Of a stretch of 64,000 nt of DNA, positions 22,201-35,449 are shown one piece after another. The stretch is taken from NCBI RefSeq assembly GCF_918797505.1, contig NC_092800.1:9078631-9142630 (forward strand), given 5' to 3'. The position numbers were made by a program, and so were the translations under genes. Every line of letters begins with the position of its first letter. The first letter of the stretch is position 1. The notes below the pieces were generated by a model. It saw only the letters and a program-made list of their open reading frames with translations. It was not told the DNA's origin and did no database searches. The DNA comes from Bemisia tabaci (Eukaryota > Arthropoda > Insecta > Hemiptera > Aleyrodidae).

Positions 22201-25200
22201 AGGTCGGACTTGCAATTTTTAAATAAAACTGCAAATTTTGATGTTTATTCCGTCACATTTTGACTTTTTAGGGGTGGCTCCAGAAGGAAATTTCACGAGG
22301 AAACCAATGGAACCACCTCTAGAACCTCAAAGTTTTGTATAAACGGAGTTATGAGCGTTTAAAGTTTCCAAATTTTGTCCGACCTTTTCCATTAACTCGC
22401 TCCACTGTGAGTCGTTTTGCAACTCAATGTCCAACCGCTTGCTGAACGCTCTCTGAGAAAATATTTTTCAAATGACTTAAAATCGCATCAGGGATTTTGT
22501 CGTCCCCTAAAATATCCGTGTTAACAATTTGTCATACAATAGAATAAGATTGCAAGTGATTATTTTTATCTCTGATGGAAGTTCTGAGTTTTTTTTTTCT
22601 TTTTACGTCTTGCATCATCATTTCGTCACCTTCCAGGCAAAGTATCACAAGCGCCATGCGACGTTTAAAAATTTCCGCCGCCATTTTATTTTTTTACAGA
22701 GAAATTGTTCAACGAAGCTGTCCGAAAATTTCACTGCATTTTCTTTGTGCTGCCGATAAAATTTAGTGAAATTTCCAAACAGATTCAACAAACAATTTCT
22801 CAGTAAAGAAATAAAATGGCGGCGGAAATTTTTAAACGTCGCATGGCGCTTGTGATACTTTGCCTGGAAGGTGACGATTTTATCAAGAATGCATATTTTC
22901 ATTGTATCTTAAAGATATTGTATAAAATTCCGCAAAGAAGTTTATAAAGGTGTTATTCAGAAAACAATGGAATGTACACACAGCACCATCGAACCAGATA
23001 TTTTTATGAATAAAGGTGGGGATGTACCTTAAAATCCCCCTGCAACTCAGAATCATAGTTAACGTATGCTTGATTTTCAACCAAAATGCTCAGTTTTTTC
23101 CCATCGTATGTCCACAATGGGGTAGTCGAAATTTGTTCCATTCTGTCCAGGATGGCTCTAGGCTCCTGAAATTTGAGAGAAGATACCAAATTCAAATACC
23201 AAGTATAGTCTGTGGAATATTTTGAGTTTTAAATGGTAACAAGCATAATTTCTCATCTTGAATGATGTTTTATTAAATGCTCTCTACCTCAACATTTTGT
23301 GAGGATCGGTACTTACTGTACCTATATAATCTAAAAAAAATTATGAAATGTTTTAAGGCAGTATTTTGCTTAGTTTTAGCAACAGAAAAAATGTGGTAGC
23401 GTCAAATCCCAGCCACTAACTAACATATAAAAAAAAATACGGCTAAAATGCCAAAAAAATCTGAAAAATAACAATCTTTATGCTCTGTGCGGGCCAGGTT
23501 AAATTTTTTTTTTCAAAATCCTTTTGGCTACCGTGTTATTTTATTTCATAGAACCATTTAAGACCGTGCAAGATTTGGTTTTGAGTAACCCGATTTAAAA
23601 AAATAAGTCCCACCCGAATGGAGGGGCTTGAAGGACAAGGCGCATAAGTGCAGTTCTTGAAAAAATGTAGATATTAATGATTTTAAGTAAAACTAAGTAG
23701 GTATAGTGCTTATTCTGTGAAAAAAATTTCTCCCAAATTCCAATTTTTATGCATCCAAAAGTCAGTTTGAACTTTCTTTCCACCGCTAGGAACTATGTAT
23801 AATTCCGAAACTTCAAACACGTATTTCTCGAAATAGCAAAACCTGCACTTATGTGCCTTATTGTCCTTCCAGCCCCTCATGATGATTCGGGTTGAATTCG
23901 TCAAACTTTATATGATTAGCGCTTTATGAACTGCCCATCACAGAGCATCTCAACTCCGGTTAGGTTAGATACCATCAAGCGTTCAGCTGTGGTTTGGGAA
24001 AAACACCGTGTACGGCTTTAGATTTTGCCAAAAATTCCTCGATTAAATTAAAATTTTCTGGAAAACTTGTAGATATTTTTCCTCCAACATTTTTACCGAA
24101 TTTCATTCACGATTTGATCTACAATATCTGAGAATTTCAAGGAAAAATGTTCATAACTTTCCTCCAAGATTAGCATTTTATTTGCGAAAATTTGGCATTT
24201 CTCGAATGCTCATATGGTGTTCTTCCTCAGCAGGGCGGAGTTGTTTGTGATCAAGTAATCTTAAAACGTATTTCTCCACCTAACGGATCGTATTCGATAG
24301 TCCTTTAAGGTGAATCGATGGACGCCATATTTTGTGTCAGAACGGCATGCGATATACCGCGTCAATTGGTTCCATTTTTTCAGCTACTCGTCGAATTTTC
24401 TCGATTTTTCTCGAATTTTAAGATCGCAATTCTGTTGTAAAGCACTCACTCACCAATTTTAACAAAGAAATTCAACGTAATAAAGGCGTAGTTTTTTTAG
24501 AGAGAAAACCTCGCATTCGAGTGCAGTTTCGATATCAGTATCGAATGCGATGTTTTCTTTCTAAAAAAACAACGCCTTTATTAGGTTGAATTTCTTTGTT
24601 AAAATTGGTAAGTGAGTGCTTTAGTCTCCTGACAACAGAATTGCGATCTCAAAATTCGAGAAAAATGACGAGTGGCTGAAAAAAATGGAACCGATTGATG
24701 CGGCATGCCGTTCTGACGCAAAATATGGCGTCCATCGAATCACCTCAAAACAATAGAACATGACCTCAAACCAGATTTTTAGGATATTTGTCAGAAAAGC
24801 TCAAAATGAGAAAGTTCGTAGCAATTTCATCACTCTTGACCAATTAGTACTCATACGAATCAAAAATCTATCTCAAAAAACCCGTTTCGTCAGATTACTC
24901 AATTGACTTTTGAGGGTATGTTTATGTTTTGAACCAATCGACATCGTCACAACCTCACCCTTTTGATGTATCGAGTACGATCTATGGCATCAATGAATCA
25001 GTTTTGAGTTTTTCGGAATCAAGGTGAAAATCGAATAAGGCTCTCTCATTTGGACTGCATTTTGCAATTCGGAACTATAAATTCTGGCTCTTCTGGAAAA
25101 ACACTTATGTGCATAGGGAAACTAATGGCACATACATTTTTTCTAAACCGGGCTAGAATCTAAAGCTCCAAATCGCAAAATGTAGTCCATTTAGACATTG

Positions 25201-28200
25201 AATGGATTTGTTGCTGATTCCACGTATCTTCCCAGCTTACCTCGTCTACGTACACAGTAGCTCTGTCTCGGAACTTGGGAAGTGACAAGACTGGAGGGTC
25301 CGGCAGTTCGTCCGGGATTTCCGTCTCGTAAAGCACAAAGCCAGTGTAAGTTCCTAAAGTTTCAAAATTCAGCGGGTTTTCTTCATAAAGTGGCCCTTTG
25401 TCCCAGATATTGGGCGCCTCAAAAATCGAAGCTATCGAGGACAATTTGATCCGGCCGTATTTTTTCTTCGTTGAGTTAGTCGGCGCCTTGTGGTGTGTCT
25501 CGCCGAAGTCTAAATTGTAGGGATCTGCGAACTTAAATCCATAAAAGCTTGAGATCGAAAGTATTTAACATGAGTTCCTGAAAGCCAAAAGCGCACTGTA
25601 TCTGAATTTTGATGGGTATCAAGAAAGTTTGTCACAGCCTGATTGTTGAAATTTTTTGTTTGTCGGGACGACACAGATGACATAGGTTAAAAGGCGGAGC
25701 GTGATTGGTCGGCTATGTCTTATTGCTGCTTTGTCGTGCATATGTCGGGTTGAACTTACGACAAACTAACGGCACCTCTTAAGTTTCCGACAGTATGTCG
25801 TCCATTCCACCTGACAAAGGCACGACAAAGCAGCGATTAGACATGGCCGCCAATCACGCTCCGCCTTTTAACCCATGTCATCTATGTCGTCCCGACAAAC
25901 AAAAAATTTCAACAATCAGGCCGCAGGACTTGACCTTTAATAACGAGAGAGATTATGAGTACAAGGGATTGCCAAGGAGGAGCGTAATTTCAGTTAATTT
26001 TTGGGGAGAGGGGTCGAAAACCGTTTGGAGGAAGCAAGCAATGCTTGAAACGTAGGAGGGCCCAGGAAGGGGGGGAGGTCTCCGGACGTCCCCTAGAAAA
26101 TTTTTGAAGCATCTAATATGCACTTTCAGTCAATTTCGTCATGCGCAATTACCAAATGTAAGCGTCTTTCGTTCTTCTTTCCCATGTTCCCTTCTTCCTT
26201 TTCTTTTCCTTCCTCTCTTTCCAGTGAAGGGTGGGATCTTGAATCCGCCTATGGGTTAGGAAGGGGGGTAGGGGAATATTACTGGAAGACGTTATTTTTA
26301 AATGAGGAAATGAAAATTAACACGGAGGGTAAAATATTGAATATTCCGCCCCGCCTGAGCTACTATCCATCAGCTAAAAATCAGCTTGATATCTGCTATG
26401 ACCCACTTTGCGAATCGCGTATATCAAACTCACTTTTGGAAACAGGTACCATTCTGCCGTGCTAAAGAAGAACGCCGTATGAACATTCGAGAGTTGCCAA
26501 ATTTCCGTCAATAAATTGCTAATTTTTGAGGAAATTTATGCATATTTTTCCTTCAAATTCGCAAATATTCTGGAATAAATTGTGTACAGAATTGTCTGAA
26601 AATTTGAGAAAACAATATTCACAATTTTCCAAGTAATTTCGTTTTTTATCGGAGGGAATTTGGCAACGTCTGAAGGCTCATACGGCGTTCTTCCAAGCAC
26701 GGCAGCATTCAGGGGTGCAAAATCTCCGCGATCCTCCCATCCGCGGATTGCAGATTCACTGGACGGAAATGGCGTTAACCCGGGGGGGGGGGGGGGGGGG
26801 ATGCGTCCGAGAACGGAGAAATTCTGAATTCTCAACGATTAAAGCGCGCGCCGTGGTTTACGCGCAATGCGTGAAGTATTCCTGGGGTCTCGTAGGCGCT
26901 AAAATGCGTCTCCTGCCGACAGCACTGCTTGGCGCAGTACGTGAAGTACTCCTGGAGTCTCGTAGGTGCTAATATGCGTTTCTGATCGCACTGTATTAAG
27001 TACAATTATTCAAACTCGCGAAGTTAACGTTCTTTGACCTGTCATTACCTGGGAGTTTTGCACACTCATTGTCAGTACAGCAATGTTCTTTCTTTAAAAT
27101 AGGAAAATGGAGAGAGCGAATGCGGAAGGTATTTAATTGGAAAAAAAGAGATATCTAAACAGTAACAGTTAAGTGGTTTACGGACGGGAGGTCTACAAAA
27201 AAAAGGGCTACCTATTTTAGTCTACATCCACGCTTTTTTCTCGGAGCCTTATTTTGGGATTAAAATTCTACACCGTCATAACTTTACGCTATCGTAACCT
27301 GCACTTTGCGGCATTGTCAAGTTTTGATCCGTTGCCATATTTACTCATCATTCTTAAAATTTCCAGTCCATCCGGCGTTTGAGGAATGTCGAATATCCAC
27401 TTTTCAGTGTTGCCGCTCGGGCTGAGAGAAACTTATCAGTTGGACGGTTGCGCTAGTTTTAAATAAAGTAAAACGCAAGATATCCAAAGTCTAAGCTCAG
27501 ATTCGGATTCCTCGTGAAAAATCGATGCAAGTTCATGTATTACACGTTAGTATAGCACGAAGGAAAGGCTTCTAAGAACATATCAGTCTAATATAGGTCA
27601 GGAAGTCAGCTAGGTAAGGAGGAAGAAGAATGTATCATGAAGGAATTCAACCCTCTTATCTAAATGCCGCCGTGCCGCCAGCTTCGAGGAATCCGCCCGG
27701 GCGCCGGCGCTTGGTGTTCGGTTTCGCCGCAGAATTTCCGAGAAGAGAAATATTCTTCTTACTCATCAGCTGACCCACTCAGTGCTCACCCATGTTGCCA
27801 AGTTGGACTGATATTTTAGTATCAGCATGCCTACGTTAAGCCTCACTCCATCACGCTATGCTACCGTATGATACATGTGATTTCATCGATTTTTAACGAG
27901 GAATTCGAATCTGAGCTTGGATTTTGGATATCACTTGTTTTAGGTCAAATTATCAAAATTTCAGATCGTGGACGATGCTTACTACTATTTCAGCGCCTGT
28001 TCGTTCGATTTTGTGAAGCCCGATATAATGCGGTATTTAATGACAGGAAACTCGAATTTTTAGTCAAATTTTGAAAAATCCAGGATAGCGGACGTGGCCT
28101 TAAGTGCTTTCCTGGCTCCTGTTCGTTCGAATTTTGTGAAATTTGGTACGCACAGGTATTTTTCGACGGGATACACGAATTTTTAGTCAAATTTTGAAAA

Positions 28201-31200
28201 ATCCAAAATGGTGGACGTAACCTAAATTGCTATCCTGGCTCCTATTCGTCCAAATTTTGTGAACTTTGGTCTGCAAGTGTAGTTTTAGACGGGGAAACAC
28301 GAATTTTTAGTCAAATTTTCCAAATTACAAAATCTAAGATGGCGGACGTGGCCTGTGCTACTTTCTCGGTCCCTGTTTGCTCGCGATCCTTTTGAACTCG
28401 GCGATGGAGGTACTAGGTATGGAGGGGGGGAGGGAGAAAGATTATTTGATTTCAAAAACTTGCTCTAGCGAAAGAGAGGAAGTCGCAACCTAAGTAGCAG
28501 TTTGATCATTCAAGCGATTTTATCGCCAAAAAATCGTAGAAAAATGGCACCTTAGTTTCAAAGTATCGCGTTTTTTCCCTTGAAAAGTGCTCCTTAGGTT
28601 ATTGGCCTCGTCCTCCAAAACAGGTTTAGTTTCCTAAATCCTCTTCAATTTCCCACAGTATTACTACAGAATAGTTGCACAACCATCCTTCAGTACTACG
28701 TTATATCTAAATAATTACCAAAATGTCATTACTTCTTTCAGTGTGTCTCGTATGGCATAGTATTTCGCCGTAAGGTCCCCAGCCTCCGTAATAGGTGCAT
28801 CATAATCATAAGACGTTGTAGTAGCCCGATAGGGGTCAGTGTTAGCACCTGAAATTCATATAAAACCAATAAACCATTCAGTCTTACAAGGGGAGTCTAC
28901 GAAGTGACATCCTGGGATTGGGTTCATTTTGCTTGTACATGAAGAAGAGACAAATCTAAGGTTGAGTATTTTTTTTTAGCCGCCACCTCCCAACCGTTCT
29001 CGAGATATCGATTTTTAAAGTTACGATTTTTGCACGTTTCCGCGCGGAGTTCCGGCGAGTCAACTGAGCGCCGGCAAGCTGCACGAAGCGCGTTTCCTAT
29101 CAGCGCTGCAGACCGGCCGTCTTTATCAACAATTCTGTGGCCGAGTGGTAGAGTGTTCGCCTTCTACACCTACCGTTGCGAGTTCGAGTCCCGCTTCGTG
29201 CCGTAGCTTTTAGGGAACGCCGCAATGCGTTTTTACAAGTTTTCTTTATTTTTATCACACACCAAGGGGTCCGCCCCCTGGCCGCTACGCGGCCCAACCC
29301 CCGGGGCGAAAAGGCCCGCTTCGCGGCAAGCGAAATCATCGAAATCGACCGTTGACGGTTACTGGGTAAATAATTTTAATTGAATGATAAAATGATGTTT
29401 CAAATAAAAATTTCCCACCACACAATATTCTTAATGACTTTTTCCTTACTCTGAATTTGCAACCGTCAACGGTCGATTTCGATGATTTCGCTTGCCGCGA
29501 AGCGGGCCTTTTCGCCCCGGGGGTTGGGCCGCGTAGCGGCCAGGGGGCGGACCCCTTGGTGTGTGATAAAAATAAAGAAAACTTGTAAAAACGCATTGCG
29601 GCGTACCCTAAAAGCTACGGCACGAAGCGGGACTCGAACCCGCGATCGTTGGAACGGTAGGCGAACACTCTACCACTCGGCCACGGAACTAGTTGATAAG
29701 GACGGCCGGTCTGCAGCGCTGATAGGAAACGCGCTTCGTGCAGCTTGCCGGCGCTCAGTTGACTCGCCGGAACTCCGCGCGGAAACGTGCAAAAATCGTA
29801 ACTTTAAAAATCGATATCTCGAGAACGGTTGGGAGGTGGCGGCTAAAAAAAAATACGTCAACCTTAGATTTGTCTCTTCTTCATGTACAAGCAAAATGAA
29901 CCCAATCCCAGGATGTCACTGTTAGTCACTTGATCATAATAGTACCTTTCACGTCTCAATGGAAGTTGAGAGTAGTAACTGCCTGGAAGAAGGTTGGAAT
30001 GATAACAATAAGACGTTTCTGTGTTTCTCTCATGCCCCACTTGAGATCAGTGACGATTCTGGAAGGTTGGCAACGCTGTTTTTCCTACATATAAATAAAT
30101 TTACAACAATCGAATCTTGGTGAGGCAATTAGCTTCACCCAAAATCGATATTTTCAATGGATTTAAATGGGAACCAACAGTGTTGCCAACTTTCAAGAAT
30201 CGCCACTGCTTGAGGTGCTGCTCCAGAATGCCCGTTTTCTTCTTTTTTCCTTTTTTCTTCAATAAGTATGATATAGCGTGCAGTTTGACAGAACCACTAG
30301 ATTTTTCTGAAGATAGACGATTCTACAAGCTGTCAAGTTTACTTAGGTTTTGGGTCATTCCACGTCAACGCAACCAAGGTCGGAACCCGACCCCCTCCGA
30401 TTTGGCTGAAAATTGGTATACGGGGTCTTTACATCATTCTAAGAAACTAATTTGAAGGGTTTTCCCATCCGACGCCCCGTTCGCGAGATATCGACCCCCA
30501 AAGATGGGGTGAATTTTAGTGATATTCAAAAACGCCCGTTTTAGCGATTCTCATTTTCTCGACTTCCCTCTCTTTGACTCTCCATAGCGAGACTCTGTAT
30601 CAATCCATCATACTTTGAAAGAGTGTTTCTAGACCAATTTTTCATGTAGATTCTGAATATGCCATCAAAATTGAGCTAAAAATTATTTAAACGGCCGTAA
30701 TTTAGAGTTTTTTAAAATTTACGATTTTTTCGCCATTCAATGTTCAAACTGAATTATCTAAAAAACAGTCTCTCCGATTTTCGATTTTTTTTTTATACTT
30801 CAAGCTTAGGATATATACTTTCGGTTGATATACTTTTTTCAATTGCCATCGGACGGTTAAGGGCCTAAAAAAATTCAAATAGGCCAAAAAAGGCTAAAAA
30901 TTGGTAAAAAAGGACGATTTTTCACATGTTAATCCAAATATTTCGATAATGAACTCTTCAATTATCGATATTTTTTCCCACTTTACCCTCTAACATGTAT
31001 AAAATCAGACTATCAACGCTTTCCATACATGCACCGATCGATTAACGGCCTGATGGAAACCGGAAACCGACCGAAAATCCTCGAAATTGACGCAAAAAGA
31101 CGATTTTTCACACCGTAACCGATACATTCCATGGATTGTAACTGCAATTTCCAATTTTCTCGATCTATTTCAACCTTAAGGTGTATACTTTCGAGTAATA

Positions 31201-34200
31201 AACCCTTACTATAACGTGCATCGATGGGGCACGGATCCAAACGGAAGTGAAAACCGGCCGGAAATGCTAAAAAATGACGGGAAAAGGCGATTTATTGCAT
31301 AGTCAGGGGAGCATGTGTTCGAAAATTACGTCCCGTTTGCACGTTTGTGATGCAAGTTTACTCTCTTCATTTTGGTCCCTAGAATGAGAAAATCTTTGGT
31401 GGACTCTCCAATTTTGATGCCAAGGCCCCAAAAACAAGATGGCGGCCAAAATGGACGCTGAAATTGAAATTTTGGCAAAACGGCACAAAACGTCAAGAGA
31501 GGTGTCGATTCTCATGTTTTTTGGATCGTAGATTCCAGAAAAATTGTCATACAGACCCCTCGACCCACGGAAATGCCCAAAATCCAAGATGGCGGCCGAT
31601 TTTGGCTCTTTAGCGGCTAAAACGTCAAATGCGGAGCAGAGCCGTAATATAGGTAAATATGTTCACGCAATAAAACTATTGGTGATCAACATAGCATTGA
31701 GTTGGAGGATGGGCAGCAGATCAAAGGCGCACTATAGGTCCTTGGGGGTTCTGTTGACCCAGGATGGAAGAACGGATAAAGGGATGAAGGAAAGAAACAT
31801 CTTAGCAAGGAAGGCTACAGCTATATTCAATGGAATCCTCCGGGATCCGTAGATTTCCAAAGAGAACAAGAGGAAAATTTTCAATTGCGAAGACCAAAGT
31901 ATTCTTACATATGACAGTGAAGTTTGGCAGCTGAAGGAACGGACACAGGGGATGCTAAGAGCAACGGAAATGGATTTCTGGAGGAGGTCGCTGTAGGAAT
32001 TTTTAGAAGCGATCGGGTCCGCAATGAAAGAGTGCGTCAGATCATGGGAGTCGAAAATGACATCGTATTCGACAGCATGATCAGACAGCTTGACTGGTTT
32101 GGCGATGTCAATAGAATGACGAACGAAGGACTGCCGTAAAAGATGCTTGATTGGGTTCCTCCTGGGAGGAGACAAAGGGGATGCCCAGTGAAAGGGTGGC
32201 GACACAGGGTTTTAGAAAAATGAGGGTATGTGAACTCCCTGAAAGGCCTTAGGAGGATCGGGAACTTAGGCGGTAAGGTGTCGCAGAGCGCCAGAGATCG
32301 CTATAAAAGCGGCTTTGTATGTATGTGTAATATATTAATTATTATCGAAATTGGGAGTATCAGGTACTCCCCGGCAATGGCACTGTTTAACAAGCAAAAA
32401 AATTACAACCATGTCTCCCCGATGAGATAAGGTGATTCCTACGTATTTTGAGGGGCTGAATCCGGAAACCTCCGTTTTTTTCCATCACCCTACAATGGAG
32501 ATGTTGCATTTGTGAGGGTTTTGCGATTTGACCGTCGATTCTTACGTAAAAGTTCGCGAAAAACACGATGGTGCCACTGGTTTTCTCTGAAAGCAACTCC
32601 CAAGCTCAAAAAAAGCTCTCAAGTTTAGGTCAAAATGGAGGGGATATCCCGCCCTACCCTGAGAGTCCACCTCTACATCAAAACAAACTCTCCATGCAAA
32701 GATAGGGAGCAATAGAGTCCCTTTATACTGAGAGTCAAGACAACACCCCTCATGGAGTCACAAACGGGAATAAAGATTACAGAAATTGAACGTTTTTCGT
32801 AATCTTTGATCGGCCCATTCTCGAATTCCTTTCTTCGTTCCTTCCCTCATTCCGTTTGTTCCTTGCCGAACCCGTAATTCCCCGGTCCATTCCAGATTAT
32901 AATCTTTGTAATCGGTGAAACTGTAATCTTTATTCCGTTTGTGACACTGTGGAGGCCTAAAATACGGGAACCAATCAGAAATGGATTCACATTGTCTTGA
33001 CTCTCAGTATAAAGGGACTCTAGGGAGCAAATACATTGACAGGGCTACCACTTTATTTGGGGACTCCAAAACTGAAAACACGGCAACCCTGCTAATGTAT
33101 TTGCTCCCTATCTTTGCATGGAGGGTTTGTTTTGATGTAGAGATGGACTCTCAGGGTAGGATGGGATATCCCCTCCATTTTGGACTCACTTTGAGAGCTT
33201 TTTTTGAGCTTGGGAGATGATTTCAGAGAAAACCAGTGGCACCATCGTGTTTCTCGCGAATTTTTACATAAGAATCAATGGTCAAATCGCAAATCCCTCT
33301 TTCGTGCAACATCTCCATTCTCTGGAAAAGCCGATTCCGCCCGAAATAATGGTCATTATCCTGGTTAGTTTTCCGGAAAATTGAGGGGTAATCCGGAAGA
33401 ATAAACGCAATTTTCAGATTTAGTGGGTCAAAACTCATCGGAATAGTTTTATTGTGTATTTGAGAACAAATTTACCCATATTCTGCAGGGGTACCTTAAA
33501 AAAAAACCAATAATGCTAATTATAGAAACTGACCCGGAAAATTATTTCGATTAGAGTGTTCCTGAACACACTAATCAAAATGACTGCCGAGTTCGGCCTT
33601 TGCATGGTCCAAATCAGCACCATTTGGCATGAAATATTTTTTTCTCCTATTTTTTTGGAATCTGTGACCTCGAAAACAGATATCTAGTGTGTTTACTCCT
33701 CTCTTTGCTCCGCATTTGACGTTTTAGCCGCTAAAGAGCCAAAATCGGCCGCCATCTTGGATTTTGGGCATTTCCGTGGGTCGAGGGGTCTGTATGACAA
33801 TTTTTCTGGAATCTACGATCCAAAAAACATGAGAATCGACACCTCTCTTGACGTTTTGTGCCGTTTTGCCAAAATTTCAATTTCAGCGTCCATTTTGGCC
33901 GCCATCTTGTTTTTGGGGCCTTGGCATCAAAATTGGAGAGTCCACCAAAGATTTTCTCATTCTAGGGACCAAAATGAAGAGAGTAAACTTGCATCACAAA
34001 CGTGCAAACGGGACGTAATTTTCGAACACATGCTCCCCTGACTATGCAATAAATCGCCTTTTCCCGTCATTTTTTAGCATTTCCGGCCGGTTTTCACTTC
34101 CGTTTGGATCCGTGCCCCATCGATGCACGTTATAGTAAGGGTTTATTACTCGAAAGTATACACCTTAAGGTTGAAATAGATCGAGAAAATTGGAAATTGC

Positions 34201-35401
34201 AGTTACAATCCATGGAATGTATCGGTTACGGTGTGAAAAATCGTCTTTTTGCGTCAATTTCGAGGATTTTCGGTCGGTTTCCGGTTTCCATCAGGCCGTT
34301 AATCGATCGGTGCATGTATGGAAAGCGTTGATAGTCTGATTTTATACATGTTAGAGGGTAAAGTGGGAAAAAATATCGATAATTGAAGAGTTCATTATCG
34401 AAATATTTGGATTAACATGTGAAAAATCGTCCTTTTTTACCAATTTTTAGCCTTTTTTGGCCTATTTGAATTTTTTTAGGCCCTTAACCGTCCGATGGCA
34501 ATTGAAAAAAGTATATCAACCGAAAGTATATATCCTAAGCTTGAAGTATAAAAAAAAAATCGAAAATCGGAGAGACTGTTTTTTAGATAATTCAGTTTGA
34601 ACATTGAATGGCGAAAAAATCGTAAATTTTAAAAAACTCTAAATTACGGCCGTTTAAATAATTTTTAGCTCAATTTTGATGGCATATTCAGAATCTACAT
34701 GAAAAATTGGTCTAGAAACACTCTTTCAAAGTATGATGGATTGATACAGAGTCTCGCTATGGAGAGTCAAAGAGAGGGAAGTCGAGAAAATGAGAATCGC
34801 TAAAACGGGCGTTTTTGAATATCACTAAAATTCACCCCATCTTTGGGGGTCGATATCTCGCGAACGGGGCGTCGGATGGGAAAACCCTTCAAATTAGTTT
34901 CTTAGAATGATGTAAAGACCCCGTATACCAATTTTCAGCCAAATCGGAGGGGGTCGGGTTCCGACCTTGGTTGCGTTGACGTGGAATGACCCTTTTATGT
35001 AACTTCAAAAATCTGCTGTTCAATGACAAGAGTGTAAACAAGCAAACGTTGTGGCAAATCAATCGGTCCAAAGTCAAGTGGTTTTGAAGATGAAGAACGA
35101 TGTACTCAAAAGAGTTCAATTCTCTCATGTTTTTATTGGCTAGTTAAACGCCACTTACTTGCCCCCAAAAATTTTAGGATCAAATTGCACTCAGACTCTG
35201 AGTCAGCAAAGATGCAGTTTCAAAATGACCGGAGACACAATATTGATTCTGATGAATTTATTAAGGTGTTTTGCAAGACGTTCGCCTCAGTATTAGTACA
35301 GGTATAGGTTTAGTACTTGGCTCTTTGCAAAACCCCAATTGTTCACCTGACTAGTTTCCTATGCTATATGAAGAAAATCCCCTCCATATTCATAGAGATC
35401 T

Positions 35402-35449
<48 letters not shown>

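Larger units (their letters stand above)
28903..29920. mobile_element. Palindrome with tRNA-like sequence in each arm
   Basis: Arms 28903-29360 and 29461-29920 are near-perfect inverted copies (about 460 bp) around a 100-bp AT-rich spacer. The outer ends read AGTGACATCCTGGGATTGGG. Each arm contains a tRNA-like body (29139-29205 and 29619-29688) and a GC-rich stretch of small hairpins ('gccgctacgcggc', 'cgcttcgcgg'). There is no transposase. The element starts 54 bases upstream of the exon 8 acceptor in intron 7. Confidence 0.85.
30352..34992. mobile_element. Very long inverted-repeat element, arms 1.28 kb
   Basis: Both outer ends read GGGTCATTCCACGTCAACGC inward. Arms 30352-31634 and 33709-34992 appear almost identical across about 1283 bp by eye, and TTTT flanks both tips. 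The 2.07-kb middle holds a retrotransposon 3' fragment (31640-32330) and a second palindrome (32487-33322). No transposase was recognised; the open frames in the arms are mirror images of each other and of repeat origin. In gene A intron 7. Confidence 0.88.

Noticed and set aside
26536..26835. Proline-rich protein on the minus strand
   Set aside because: The prolines come from a run of about 20 G, and the rest is the CTGCCGTGC MITE.
29139..29688. Functional tRNA genes
   Set aside because: The acceptor stems do not pair and the left copy has a disrupted anticodon arm.
31303..34331. Matching pairs of open frames on opposite strands as a duplicated gene
   Set aside because: They are the two arms of the inverted repeat; no domain is recognisable.
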